The notes: generated from the letters alone by a model not told the origin. A DNA stretch of 36,195 nucleotides from Candidatus Niyogibacteria bacterium RIFCSPLOWO2_12_FULL_41_13 (GCA_001821615.1 MHMS01000004.1:1401-37595), one strand, 5' to 3'. Positions 5,437 to 13,184 are shown, counted from the stretch's first letter. Numbers and translations are program-made.

Positions 5437-7154
5437 CAAACTTCAATAATCACCGGCAGAACCATTGGCCGGCGCTGGGTTTTGCGGAAAAGAAAACTGC
5501 TGATTCGCTCTCTTAACACGTCTTTAACCCAGCTCCAATTGACCGGGTGCATTTTTGAAGTGGTTTCTTCCACCACCCTCCTGATTAATTTTCTTGTTTC
5601 AAAAAGAAGCTCTTTTGATTCGCGAAGATACACGAATCCGCGCGAGATAATGTCGGGGGACATTCTTACTTTGCCCGTCGCGCCGTCAACAACGGCGATG
5701 ATCACGAATATGCCGTCAGCCGACAAAACCTGGCGGTCTCTTAAAACCACTTCTCGCACATCGCCCACGCCAAGTCCGTCAACCATCACATAGTTCGCCG
5801 GCACCCGTTCTTCAACAAGCAGAGCGGAATCTTTTTTTAAGAGAACAACGCGGCCGTTATCGCTTACAATCGTCTGTTCCGGCTTAAGTCCCAATGCCTC
5901 CTGCGCGTGCTGGGCGTTTCTCCATCTCATAAAATAATAACCGTGGATGGGAATGAAAAATTTCGGTTTGACAAAACGCATTACGGTTTTCAACTCTTCA
6001 ATCGGAGCGTGTCCGCTTGAATGGATATCCATCATTTTGTAGTGATAAATAATCGCCCCCTGGCGGGCAATCTCGTCTCGCAGGGATTGAACCGCTCTTT
6101 CGTTTCCCGGAATCACCGAAGCCGATAAAATCACCGTATCGCCTTTCTTTATTTGGATATGGCGGTGTTCTCCGCTTGCGATGCGCGCCAGACTCGCTTC
6201 CGGCTCCCCCTGGGCTCCGGTGCAAATAATCAAAATTTTATCGTCCGGATATTTGCCTATTTCTTCAAGAGGAATAAATGTTTCTTTTTCAAATTTCATA
6301 AAGCCGAGTTTTCTCGCAATCTGAATATTGTCCTTCATTGACCTGCCGCTGACGGCGACATTTTTCCCGAGCCGCTCGGCGATTTTAATAATTTCATTCA
6401 AGCGGTCAAGAAGAGAGGCGAATGTTCCGACGACAATCCGCCCTTTCGCCGCCTTAAAAATTCTTTCAAGCTCTTTCTCAACCACTCTTTCCGAAAGCGA
6501 CCACCCTTCTTCTTCGGCGCCGGTTGAATCAAGCAAAAGCGCGTTGATGCCTTGTTTGCCGATTTTTTCCCAGATATCAAGGTCTTTTGGTTTGCCCTCT
6601 AAATCATAATCAAATTTAAACTCGCCGGGATGTACTATTTTGCCCGCGGGCGTTTCCAAAACCAAGCCCACTCCTTCGGGTATGTTGTGGGTGACTGGAA
6701 AAAAATGGGCGGTGAAATTTTCCGAAAGCTTGCGGGTTTCTCCGGGCTTTATAATCTCAAAATTAAGTTTTGCCGAGTGGGGAAATTCTTCCTGCCGTCT
6801 TGCGATTATTTCTTTCGTGATTGAAGTGGCGTAAACGGGAGGATTTCCTATTTTTTCCATTATGTACGGAATGGCGCCGATGTGGTCATAGTGGCCATGG
6901 GTGATGACAAGCGCTCTGACATTTTGTTTTTTGCCTTCAAGATAAGAAATATTTGGGATTATGAAATCAATTCCCGGAGTTGTTTCTTCGGGAAACTGGA
7001 ATCCGGCGTCAATCGCGATTATTTCATTCTTATATTCAAAAATCATCATGTTTCTGCCGATTTCTTCCAAGCCGCCAAGAGCGATGAACCTGACCGCTTC
7101 GTCTTCTTTATGGATGATTTTTCTTTCTATTTTTATCGGTTTTTGCTTAATCAT
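5436..7154 (-). CDS. rnj: Ribonuclease J
   Basis: RNase J is a zinc-dependent endo- and 5'-3' exoribonuclease for mRNA decay and rRNA maturation in bacteria that lack RNase E or supplement it. The 572-residue protein has the metallo-beta-lactamase site THGHYDHIG at residues 85-93 (H86, H88, D90, H91), a further metal ligand region FPVTHNIPEG near 155, and a beta-CASP domain with GRSMKDNIQIAR and IICTGAQGEPEASL. The RNase J C-terminal region with HxSGHA (HSSGHAPIEEL) and FIPIHGYYF follows. The ATG at 7154 lacks a Shine-Dalgarno site. This copy is complete. Its last 800 bases are repeated at 4187-4986. Paralogue J1 or J2 cannot be decided. Confidence 0.95.
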   Translation of the reverse strand: MIKQKPIKIERKIIHKEDEAVRFIALGGLEEIGRNMMIFEYKNEIIAIDAGFQFPEETTPGIDFIIPNISYLEGKKQNVRALVITHGHYDHIGAIPYIMEKIGNPPVYATSITKEIIARRQEEFPHSAKLNFEIIKPGETRKLSENFTAHFFPVTHNIPEGVGLVLETPAGKIVHPGEFKFDYDLEGKPKDLDIWEKIGKQGINALLLDSTGAEEEGWSLSERVVEKELERIFKAAKGRIVVGTFASLLDRLNEIIKIAERLGKNVAVSGRSMKDNIQIARKLGFMKFEKETFIPLEEIGKYPDDKILIICTGAQGEPEASLARIASGEHRHIQIKKGDTVILSASVIPGNERAVQSLRDEIARQGAIIYHYKMMDIHSSGHAPIEELKTVMRFVKPKFFIPIHGYYFMRWRNAQHAQEALGLKPEQTIVSDNGRVVLLKKDSALLVEERVPANYVMVDGLGVGDVREVVLRDRQVLSADGIFVIIAVVDGATGKVRMSPDIISRGFVYLRESKELLFETRKLIRRVVEETTSKMHPVNWSWVKDVLRERISSFLFRKTQRRPMVLPVIIEV

Positions 7155-7182
7155 AATTTAAATTTTTTTTAATTTTATTTTA

Positions 7183-7266
7183 TGCCGCGGGCGGGATTTG
7201 AACCCACACATCCTTTCGGATATACGGTTCTGAACCGTATGCGTCTGCCAATTTCGCCACCGCGGC
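7183..7266 (-). tRNA. tRNA-Leu(CAG)
   Basis: On the minus strand the acceptor stem GCCGCGG pairs with CCGCGGC, with discriminator A at 7183. The anticodon stem TACGG/CCGTA holds loop TTCAGAA with anticodon CAG (7230-7232), reading CUG. A class II variable arm (ATCC-GAAA-GGAT) and T-loop TTCAAAT are present. CCA is not encoded. It is the second leucine tRNA in the window. Confidence 0.95.
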
Positions 7267-7283
7267 GTTTACGGGCCAACCAA

Positions 7284-8993
7284 CTAATTGAATATCTTTA
7301 AAATTTTTTGCGTTTCGGCGTACCATTTTTCAATGTTTGAAAACCGTTCGGCCGGAATGGCGATTTTTTCCGCGTCAAAATTTTTTATTTTTTCCGGTAA
7401 AACATAAATATAATCGGGGGAATAAAGGAAAACCGCCGGAATGTCGTTTTTAATTTCTTTTTCAAATTCCAGAAGATATTGCTTTCTTTTTTCAGAATCG
7501 CGCTCTTCTCTTATTTTTTCAAGCAAATCGTCGGCTTTGGCGTTGGCGTAAAGAGCGATATTCAATCCCGGGTCAAACCTTTGGGACGAATGCCAGAAAG
7601 GAAACAGGTCCGGCTCTCTGCCGATGAATTCGCCGAATAAAAGCGTTTCATAATTTCTCGTTCGGATGACATTTTGGCTTAAATTGCCGGCGGTGAAAAT
7701 TTTAATTTCAACTTTCGCGCCGAGCAACGACCAAACTTCTTTCAAAATCTCGGCCGCCTTGATTAAATCTTCGCATTCGCAGGTTGAAATTGAAAAATTC
7801 AGGGCGATTGATTCTTTTTTTCCCATTTTCTTTTCTAAAATTCCGGTTTTCTCGTTCAACTTAAATCCATCTTTCGCCAAAATATCTTTGGCTTTTTCTA
7901 TTCTCTTTTCCGGTTTAATGCCGTCGGATAAATCAAAAAAACCGTCAAGAAAAGGGCCATTGGCGGCTTTCCCGTATCCGGACAAAACTTCATTAACGAT
8001 TCGTTCCTTGTCCAGAGCCGTTTCCAGAGCCAACCTTACTTCTTTTTCAATAAAAATCCTTGCTTTGTTCTGATTAAAAAAAAGCGTGAAAATTCTTGGA
8101 AGAGCGATGGTTTTTATCTCATTTTTCTTAATTGCGGTTTTATTGATATTGAACGGGCTGACGCCGCCAAAACTTTCTATTTCTTTGTTTGAAAACGCTT
8201 TTAAAAGTTCCGATTCGGACGGATAGATTTTAAAAATCAAATTTTTCAAACGGGGGCTCTCTGGCTGGTATTTTTTGTTGCGTTCCAAATAATAAGCGAG
8301 GATTATGCCGGAATCGTCTTTGGCGACTTTTTCAATTTTATAAGGTCCGGCCCCGATGGGCTTTAAATTTAAATTAGCGAGCCGCCATTGGGAAATCGGG
8401 ATTTTTTCCCAGATGCGCTTTGGCAAAATTCCCAAAGTCGCATTCTCAATAAACGGCTGGTACGGCCTGTTTAAAATGAATTTAACGGCATTGATACCGA
8501 TTGCCTCTGCTTCCACGCCTTCCCAGTTGGGTTTTAGGGAACTCTTAAGCTCGGGATTTTTCAAACTATTGACGGTGAAAACAACATCTTCGTTTGTAAG
8601 GGGCTTCCCGTTATGCCACTTTAAATCTTCTTTAAGATAAAAAACATATTCAAGTCCGTTCTCGGATATATTATAATCCTTTGCCAAGTCAAATTTCAAC
8701 CCGCCCTTGCCGTCCGAACGCATCAATCCCGAGTAAATAAGAGCGGCGAGACTCTGGTCTAAGTCGGAACTCGCAAGTATCGGATTTATAAGATTCGGGG
8801 CGCCAACCGCTCCTTCTTTCAATGTTCCGCCGACAATCGGTTTTTCCACGGAAAACCTGTTGTTTAAAATCCAGATTAACGCTATTAAAGAAATTGTCAA
8901 AATAATCCCGGCAAAAGAAAAAACAATCTTTTCTAAAGGAGAAAATAATCCAAAAATCAATTTTATTTCTTTTAGTTCGGGAAACTTGCTCAA
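7284..8993 (-). CDS. Membrane-anchored peptide-binding protein of ABC transporter (SBP family 5)
   Basis: Family 5 solute-binding proteins capture oligopeptides or other solutes for an ABC importer. The 569-residue protein has a single N-terminal membrane helix at about residues 24-45 (VFSFAGIILTISLIALIWIL) with no lipobox cysteine, so it is probably anchored by that helix outside the membrane. Family features include GGTLKEGAVGAPNLINPIL, YSGLMRSDGKGGLKFDLAKD, KWHNGKPLTNEDVVFT and the central RIFTLFFNQNKA. The first in-frame start is TTG at 8993, and there is no ATG before the membrane helix. No permease or ATPase gene is adjacent, so the substrate is unknown. Confidence 0.85.
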   Translation of the reverse strand: MSKFPELKEIKLIFGLFSPLEKIVFSFAGIILTISLIALIWILNNRFSVEKPIVGGTLKEGAVGAPNLINPILASSDLDQSLAALIYSGLMRSDGKGGLKFDLAKDYNISENGLEYVFYLKEDLKWHNGKPLTNEDVVFTVNSLKNPELKSSLKPNWEGVEAEAIGINAVKFILNRPYQPFIENATLGILPKRIWEKIPISQWRLANLNLKPIGAGPYKIEKVAKDDSGIILAYYLERNKKYQPESPRLKNLIFKIYPSESELLKAFSNKEIESFGGVSPFNINKTAIKKNEIKTIALPRIFTLFFNQNKARIFIEKEVRLALETALDKERIVNEVLSGYGKAANGPFLDGFFDLSDGIKPEKRIEKAKDILAKDGFKLNEKTGILEKKMGKKESIALNFSISTCECEDLIKAAEILKEVWSLLGAKVEIKIFTAGNLSQNVIRTRNYETLLFGEFIGREPDLFPFWHSSQRFDPGLNIALYANAKADDLLEKIREERDSEKRKQYLLEFEKEIKNDIPAVFLYSPDYIYVLPEKIKNFDAEKIAIPAERFSNIEKWYAETQKILKIFN

Positions 8994-9031
8994 ATTTATG
9001 GTTTAATTTTATAGCGCGGGTTCGCTTATTA

Positions 9032-9173
9032 CCCAGTAAGACTAAATCGAATATTTCTTGCTAAATCCGCAAGTTGACATCCGATTATTATTGTATTTAA
9101 TTTTAATCTTGTAATAAAACATGTTTATACCACGCAAGAAACTGGATTTAGCATTCGATTTTGTCTTACTGGG
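9032..9173. mobile_element. MITE family 1, copy 1
   Basis: The 142-bp element has ends CCCAGTAAGAC and GTCTTACTGGG, and terminal inverted repeats of about 21 bp (CCCAGTAAGACTAAATCGAA, with A for T at position 12 on the other end). ATTA is duplicated on both sides (9028-9031 and 9174-9177). It has no coding capacity. The right-hand ATTA contains the secG stop codon, so it sits directly behind secG. It is about 90% alike to copy 2 (20718-20859) by eye. Confidence 0.88.
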
Positions 9174-9174
9174 A

Positions 9175-9399
9175 TTAGCTGATGAAGGTAAAAAAAGCCA
9201 AAATAAAAAACAGGATTCCGAGGATTATCGCGCCGTTGAACAAAATTTTTTCAATCCCGCGGCGCGACCTGTAAAATTCGCTCCCTCCTCCGAGAGCTTC
9301 GCCCAACCCGCTTCCCCGGCGCTGAAGCAAAATAAAAGCGATTAAAAGGGCGGAAACTCCGATTTGGAAATAAGGAAAGAGAGATTTTACCGATTCCAT
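9175..9399 (-). CDS. secG: Protein-export membrane protein SecG
   Basis: SecG is the small accessory subunit of the SecYEG translocon. The 74-residue protein has two hydrophobic segments, about residues 5-23 (LFPYFQIGVSALLIAFILL) and 50-72 (ILFNGAIILGILFFILAFFT), around the family loop LLQRRGSGLGEALGGGSEFY. The ATG at 9399 is chosen over an in-frame TTG five codons earlier, because the ATG starts directly before the first helix. A MITE lies immediately after the stop codon. There is no Shine-Dalgarno site. It is divergent from the membrane protein gene at 9436. Confidence 0.9.
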   Translation of the reverse strand: MESVKSLFPYFQIGVSALLIAFILLQRRGSGLGEALGGGSEFYRSRRGIEKILFNGAIILGILFFILAFFTFIS

Positions 9400-9417
9400 A
9401 TTAAAAGATAGCAAATC

Positions 9418-9426
9418 TGATATAAT
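9418..9426 (+). promoter_or_regulatory. Extended -10 promoter giving a near-leaderless mRNA
   Basis: TGATATAAT is a perfect extended -10 element (TGN then TATAAT). The expected start of transcription, about 7 bases downstream, falls 2-4 bases before the ATG at 9436, leaving almost no leader. No clear -35 box is present. Confidence 0.6.
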
Positions 9427-9435
9427 AAATCAACG

Positions 9436-10059
9436 ATGCAAAGCGCCGCGACTTCAATTTTACTCCTTAATATCCTTATTAACGCGATGCTTTGGGGCTA
9501 TTTGATTTTCGGCCTTTATAATCTTTATCAAAAAAAAATTCTGCTGGCTTTCTGGGGTTTTCTCGCGAGCGGCGGAATGAGCGTTCCTTATTTGTTTTTC
9601 AACGCAAACAACATCAACGCGGCTTTTGATTTGGACAAAACGCGGCTTTTTATTGAAACATTGCTTTTCACGTGCCTTTTTTTGCAGACCGCCAATTACA
9701 CCTATAATATGGTTTATTTGAAAAAGCCGGTTTTTTGGACAAGCTGGCCAACTCACCTTTTAATTTCTTTTTTTATAGTGGTCATTTCTTTCGCGACTCT
9801 TATCGCGTTTTTTGACGGCAACGCTTTGTCTGCAAAAACCCAGCATTATTTCATTTTACCCGCTTTTTTCATTTTCCTTCTCGCAAGCTCCGTCTGGTCG
9901 CTTCAGCAAATAATAAGAGTCAGGGAGTTTAACGAGCATCATCTTACTGATTTTCAGGATGCCGTTATGGATTCAATTTCCGACATCTTGGGCGGCAGCG
10001 CCGCCGTTCTCTTTTTGGTTTATTACAGTGGTTTTGTCGTTTCCTTTATTGTAAAATAG
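9436..10059 (+). CDS. Hypothetical multi-pass membrane protein
   Basis: The 207-residue protein is not recognised. It shows about six hydrophobic segments, near residues 6-30, 36-56, 72-92, 100-125, 135-153 and 184-206. Few charged residues occur within them. A short polar loop IIRVREFNEHHLTDFQDAV lies before the last segment and is probably cytoplasmic. No catalytic or transport motif is visible. The start is fixed by an extended -10 promoter that places the transcript start just before the ATG. It has no operon partner on its strand closer than the gene at 10132. Confidence 0.75.
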   Translation: MQSAATSILLLNILINAMLWGYLIFGLYNLYQKKILLAFWGFLASGGMSVPYLFFNANNINAAFDLDKTRLFIETLLFTCLFLQTANYTYNMVYLKKPVFWTSWPTHLLISFFIVVISFATLIAFFDGNALSAKTQHYFILPAFFIFLLASSVWSLQQIIRVREFNEHHLTDFQDAVMDSISDILGGSAAVLFLVYYSGFVVSFIVK

Positions 10060-10131
10060 AGGAATTGGCTCGCGAAGGCGAGGGCAAGTCCCGAAGCCTG
10101 AGCGATTGCCAAACGCTCATATAAATTTAGC

Positions 10132-10677
10132 ATGAAAAGAATTTCAAAAAGATACAAAACAAGCGAAAAACTTTCGCCCTCTTATTATCACAAGCAAAAA
10201 ATTTCGCGCTGGGAATTTGAAGAATACGGGCCGGGCAAAAACGAAATAATTTTTTGCCCCAAAGGAGACGCCGTTTATTACCATAAATCTTGGCACCACG
10301 CGTTTGAAAATTACAAACACGCGAAAGAAACCAAAGAAGCGCGATTCGCTCTTTGTCCTTTCCACCAAATGGAAAACAGCTGCGTCTGGGAAGGAGAAGT
10401 AAGGATAAACGGCCTAAAAAAAGAAAAAATCGCGGAGGTTTTGTCTTTGGCGAAAAATTTCTCCCACCGCGCTTATCTCAAAGACCCGATGCACAGAATA
10501 ATAAAAATCCGGCAGGATAAAAATTCGCTTTCTATTTTTACTTCCGAAAACCAGCTTTCCGAACGGCTCGCGAAAAAAATTCATGAAACTTTCAAAAATT
10601 TGTTTTCAAAACCGATTCTTCACCGCGCCAAAGGGGGCGACCCGTTTCTGGTTATAATAGAGACCAAAAAAATTTAA
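10132..10677 (+). CDS. Hypothetical conserved-looking protein with cysteine motifs
   Basis: The 181-residue basic protein has no signal peptide or membrane helix. The N-terminal half contains EIIFCPKGDAVYYHKSWHH (about residues 38-56) and FALCPFHQMENSCVWEGEV (about 72-90). The cysteines and histidines there could bind a metal, but they do not form a standard zinc-ribbon. The C-terminal half has alternating charged helices and strands (HRIIKIRQDKNSLSIFTSEN, ERLAKKIHETFKNLF), which could be a small RNA- or nucleotide-binding fold. The layout loosely recalls the zinc-binding plus domain arrangement of archaeal NMD3-like proteins, but this is only a suggestion. It lies 52 bases before the endonuclease Q ATG. 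Confidence 0.65.
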   Translation: MKRISKRYKTSEKLSPSYYHKQKISRWEFEEYGPGKNEIIFCPKGDAVYYHKSWHHAFENYKHAKETKEARFALCPFHQMENSCVWEGEVRINGLKKEKIAEVLSLAKNFSHRAYLKDPMHRIIKIRQDKNSLSIFTSENQLSERLAKKIHETFKNLFSKPILHRAKGGDPFLVIIETKKI

Positions 10678-10693
10678 ATTTCGGTTTTTATGA

Positions 10694-10770
10694 ACCCCGT
10701 TAGAAGCTTAAAATCTATCAGCTATCATTATGATTTCCAAAGAGAACCATCTTAAAGCTTCTAACGGGGT
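10694..10770. repeat. 16-bp inverted repeat around the EndoQ start codon
   Basis: ACCCCGTTAGAAGCTT (10694-10709) and its exact reverse complement (10755-10770) flank a 45-base loop that contains the ATG at 10730. In RNA this hairpin would place that ATG in the loop. A possible alternative GTG start at 10769 overlaps the end of the right arm. Confidence 0.85.
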
Positions 10771-12019
10771 GAAAATCGTCGCCGATTTCCACATTCATTC
10801 AAAATATTCTCGGGCGACTTCGCCGGATATGAACCTTGAAAATCTGAATATCTGGGCGAAGAAAAAAGGAATCAATGTTATGGGAACCGGGGACTTCACC
10901 CATCCTCTCTGGTTCAAAGAAATTCAAGAAAAATTGGAGCCGGCCGAGCCGGGATTGTTTGTTTTAAAAAACGACAAACAGGGAACGCGGTTTATTTTAA
11001 CGGTTGAAATTTCAAGCATCTACTCAAAAAACGGCAAGGTTAGGAGAATCCATAATTTGGTTTTTCTTCCTTCCTTTGAATCAGCCGAGAAATTCAACAA
11101 CCGGCTTTCTTTGAAAGGAAATTTAAAAGCCGACGGCCGGCCGATTCTCGGCCTTGACGCAAAAGAACTTTTGAAAATCGCGCTGAACGCCGACGAAAAA
11201 TCTTTTTTCGTGCCCGCGCACGCCTGGACGCCCTGGTTCTCAATATTCGGCTCAATGTCGGGATTTGATTCAATTGAGGAATGTTTTGACGAATTGTCGC
11301 CGAATATCCGCGCGATTGAAACGGGTTTGAGTTCCTCTCCGGAAATGAACTGGCGGCTTTCAAAATTGGACAAAATCGCGCTGATTTCAAACTCTGACAG
11401 CCATTCTCCGCAAAGAATCGGCCGGGAAGCCAATGTTTTTAATTGCGACCCCGACTACTTTTCAATTATTGAGGCGATTAAATCAAAAAATCCCGAGAAA
11501 TTTTTATACACAATAGAATTTTTTCCCGAAGAAGGAAAATATCATTTTGACGGACATCGAAATTGTAATATAAGATTTTCGCCAGAAGAAACAAAAAAAC
11601 ACAATGGCATTTGTCCTGTGTGCGGAAAACCAGTAACAGCGGGAGTGATGAATAGAATTAACAAATTAGCTGATCCAGAAAGACCCGATGGATTTCAATT
11701 GGAAAACGCCGCCATTCCCTGTAAAAAAACCGTTCCTCTTGATGAAATAATCGCCGATACTTTGGGTGTGGGAGCGAAATCAAAACGAGTTATGAAAGAA
11801 TACGACCTTTTGATTGAAAAAATCGGCGGAGAAATCAATATATTGATTGACGAACCAATTGAAAAAATTTCCGAAATCGCGGGGCCAAGAATCGCCGAGG
11901 CGATTTCGCGAGTCCGCCAAGGCAAACTTGTTATTCAGCCGGGCTATGACGGCGAATACGGCAAAATCAAGATTTTCCGGGAAAACGAGGAAATTGAAAC
12001 GCAAAAAAGTTTGTTTTAA
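10730..12019 (+). CDS. Endonuclease Q family DNA repair nuclease
   Basis: EndoQ nicks DNA 5' of deaminated bases (hypoxanthine, uracil) and abasic sites, and is known mainly from archaea and some bacteria. The 429-residue protein has an N-terminal PHP metal-dependent phosphoesterase domain with DFHIHSKYSRATS (H21, H23), GTGDFTHP (D55, H58), FVPAHAWTPWFSIFGS, ETGLSSSPEMNW and SNSDSHSP. A zinc-ribbon follows (HRNC with ICPVCGKPVTAGV, about residues 275-305), then a helical C-terminal domain whose GPRIAEAISRVRQGK resembles a helix-hairpin-helix. The first 13 residues lie in the inverted repeat and are not typical of the family. GTG at 10769 (VKIVADFHIH) is a credible alternative start. Confidence 0.88.
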   Translation: MISKENHLKASNGVKIVADFHIHSKYSRATSPDMNLENLNIWAKKKGINVMGTGDFTHPLWFKEIQEKLEPAEPGLFVLKNDKQGTRFILTVEISSIYSKNGKVRRIHNLVFLPSFESAEKFNNRLSLKGNLKADGRPILGLDAKELLKIALNADEKSFFVPAHAWTPWFSIFGSMSGFDSIEECFDELSPNIRAIETGLSSSPEMNWRLSKLDKIALISNSDSHSPQRIGREANVFNCDPDYFSIIEAIKSKNPEKFLYTIEFFPEEGKYHFDGHRNCNIRFSPEETKKHNGICPVCGKPVTAGVMNRINKLADPERPDGFQLENAAIPCKKTVPLDEIIADTLGVGAKSKRVMKEYDLLIEKIGGEINILIDEPIEKISEIAGPRIAEAISRVRQGKLVIQPGYDGEYGKIKIFRENEEIETQKSLF

Positions 12020-12023
12020 AAAA

Positions 12024-12052
12024 TTGACAAAAAAATATAAATTTGCTAAGCT
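12024..12052 (+). promoter_or_regulatory. Sigma70-type promoter of cassette C
   Basis: TTGACA at 12024-12029, a 17-bp spacer and TAAGCT at 12047-12052. It starts five bases after the EndoQ stop codon. Confidence 0.65.
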
Positions 12053-12085
12053 AAAAGTGGAAAAATTTTCTTTACTTTTTTAGAC

Positions 12086-12091
12086 AGGAGG
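12086..12091 (+). promoter_or_regulatory. Strong ribosome binding site of cassette C
   Basis: AGGAGG lies 6 bases before the GTG at 12098. It is the main reason for calling this very short gene real. Confidence 0.75.
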
Positions 12092-12097
12092 AAGATC

Positions 12098-12229
12098 GTG
12101 ATAATAAGAAGAGTTTTTCTAAAAATCGCGGCACCTATTATTGTCCTAATACTTATTATCATCACCGCCATACTGTATCCATTTTTTTCGCTCCTTGATA
12201 TTATACAACCTCGCCATTGCAAGTCCTGA
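12098..12229 (+). CDS. 43-residue membrane miniprotein, cassette C gene
   Basis: A GTG start behind AGGAGG gives MIIRRVFLKIAAPIIVLILI followed by IITAILYPFFSLLDIIQPRHCKS. The protein is one long hydrophobic helix (about residues 8-34) with a positively charged N-terminus (RR, K) and a short polar tail with a single cysteine, so it is probably a single-pass inner-membrane protein with the N-terminus inside. It has its own promoter (12024-12052) and a terminator that overlaps the stop codon (12228-12252), like the other cassettes. I do not recognise it. It could be a toxin-like peptide or a small membrane regulator, but nothing in the sequence decides this. Confidence 0.7.
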   Translation: MIIRRVFLKIAAPIIVLILIIITAILYPFFSLLDIIQPRHCKS

Positions 12230-12252
12230 GCCGATTTTTCCGGCTCTTTTTT
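12228..12252 (+). terminator. Intrinsic terminator of cassette C
   Basis: GAGCCG/CGGCTC (6 bp) with loop ATTTTTC is followed by TTTTTT. It lies between the miniprotein gene and the convergent pilin-like gene ending at 12251. Confidence 0.85.
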
Positions 12253-12823
12253 ATTTTATTGGCAAAAGATAAGGAAGTCCTGAAAAACCAAAAGTCGCCC
12301 GAAGGGCTTCCACAATCGCAAACATGCCAACCATCGCGAATAAAGCGATAATGCCCCAGACAATGTGCTTTTTGCCGGATTTTATTTTATCTTCATCGCC
12401 GGACCCGGAAGCAAATACAAATTCAACCATTCCCCAAAGAAAAACCACAGTGCCTAAAATAAACATCAGGCCGATTAAGGGCGAAATAATAAAAGAGTGC
12501 GCTTTCTCTATAATTCTGAAAAATTCGCCTCGCGGCGAATCAGCGGGATAAACAATTGTTCCTCCCCCGCTCGCCCACCAAGGCAAACCGCCTAATCCAA
12601 AAGTTGAAATTAACACTCTGACAATTCCCCAAACCGCCACCATTGAGAAAAGTCCGATTATTCCCCAAACAATGTAAGTTTTGAAAGTTTTTCTTTTTTC
12701 TTCGTCGTCAGCGGCAAAAACATAATTAATCGCTCCCCAAAGAAAAACAATGGTTGCCAATCCCATTAAAATCGGGATGATTCCGGAAAGTATGGCTCGC
12801 AAAGTCCCGGTTATTATATCCAT
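12251..12823 (-). CDS. VirB2/TrbC-like pilin, fused double copy
   Basis: The 190-residue protein consists of two copies of the same two-helix unit. Unit 1 (about residues 10-72) has IIPILMGLATIVFLWGAINY, a charged loop DDEEKRKTFKTY, then WGIIGLFSMVAVWGIVRVL. Unit 2 (about 112-175) repeats it with GLMFILGTVVFLWGMVEFVF, loop SGSGDEDKIKSGKK, then WGIIALFAMVGMFAIVEAL. The pattern fits the T4SS_pilin/TrbC-VirB2 families common in Patescibacteria. These are inner-membrane proteins that may form pili or secretion channels. It is the last of five related minus-strand genes (14522 to 12251). No other type IV secretion gene is in the window. Confidence 0.8.
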   Translation of the reverse strand: MDIITGTLRAILSGIIPILMGLATIVFLWGAINYVFAADDEEKRKTFKTYIVWGIIGLFSMVAVWGIVRVLISTFGLGGLPWWASGGGTIVYPADSPRGEFFRIIEKAHSFIISPLIGLMFILGTVVFLWGMVEFVFASGSGDEDKIKSGKKHIVWGIIALFAMVGMFAIVEALRATFGFSGLPYLLPIK

Positions 12824-12841
12824 TTGATTTTTATATTCGCA

Positions 12842-13159
12842 TTATGGTCGGGTAAAAAAATCCTGAATAATAAAAATAATACTCTTAACTGAGAGCATAA
12901 TGAACATTCCGATAAGTCCCCAAACGAGGTTTTTTTTCCCGGCTCCAATCCCCTCTTCGTCTCCGCTTCCGCTCGCTTTTATAAAATTCACCGCTCCCCA
13001 AAGAAAAACCAAAGTCGCCAAAACAAGCAAAAACAAGATTATGGGATTAATAATAAGGGCGATTATATTGTTAATAAGCCCGTAAAAATCATTCTGGGCA
13101 AAAACCGGCCGCGTCAAACCAAATAACAAAACGGCCGGCAAAAAATAAAGAAAACGCAT
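12842..13159 (-). CDS. VirB2/TrbC-like pilin with signal peptide
   Basis: The ATG at 13159 gives 105 residues beginning MRFLYFLPAVLLFGLTRPVF with AQ after it, a convincing signal peptide. An upstream in-frame start at 13231 would place 24 basic residues before it and is less likely. The mature part has one helix NPIILFLLVLATLVFLWGAV, the loop KASGSGDEEGIGAGKKN and a second helix WGLIGMFIMLSVKSIIFII. It is paralogous to the neighbouring genes at 12251 and 13185, sharing the ATLVFLWG and GSGDEE-KK-WGLIG signatures. It lies 18 bases upstream of the double-unit gene and is probably in the same operon. Confidence 0.8.
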   Translation of the reverse strand: MRFLYFLPAVLLFGLTRPVFAQNDFYGLINNIIALIINPIILFLLVLATLVFLWGAVNFIKASGSGDEEGIGAGKKNLVWGLIGMFIMLSVKSIIFIIQDFFTRP

Positions 13160-13184
13160 ATTTTTTTTTAAACGCCTTAAGGGG

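Noticed and set aside
4180-6242. Simple tandem duplication of the RNase J region
   Set aside because: A 1256-bp tandem unit would require 6243-6691 to match 4987-5435, and it does not; the latter is the inserted cassette.
9121-9345. Open frame across the MITE and the secG complement
   Set aside because: It starts inside the element and runs antisense to a recognised secG; no ribosome site or protein-like sequence.
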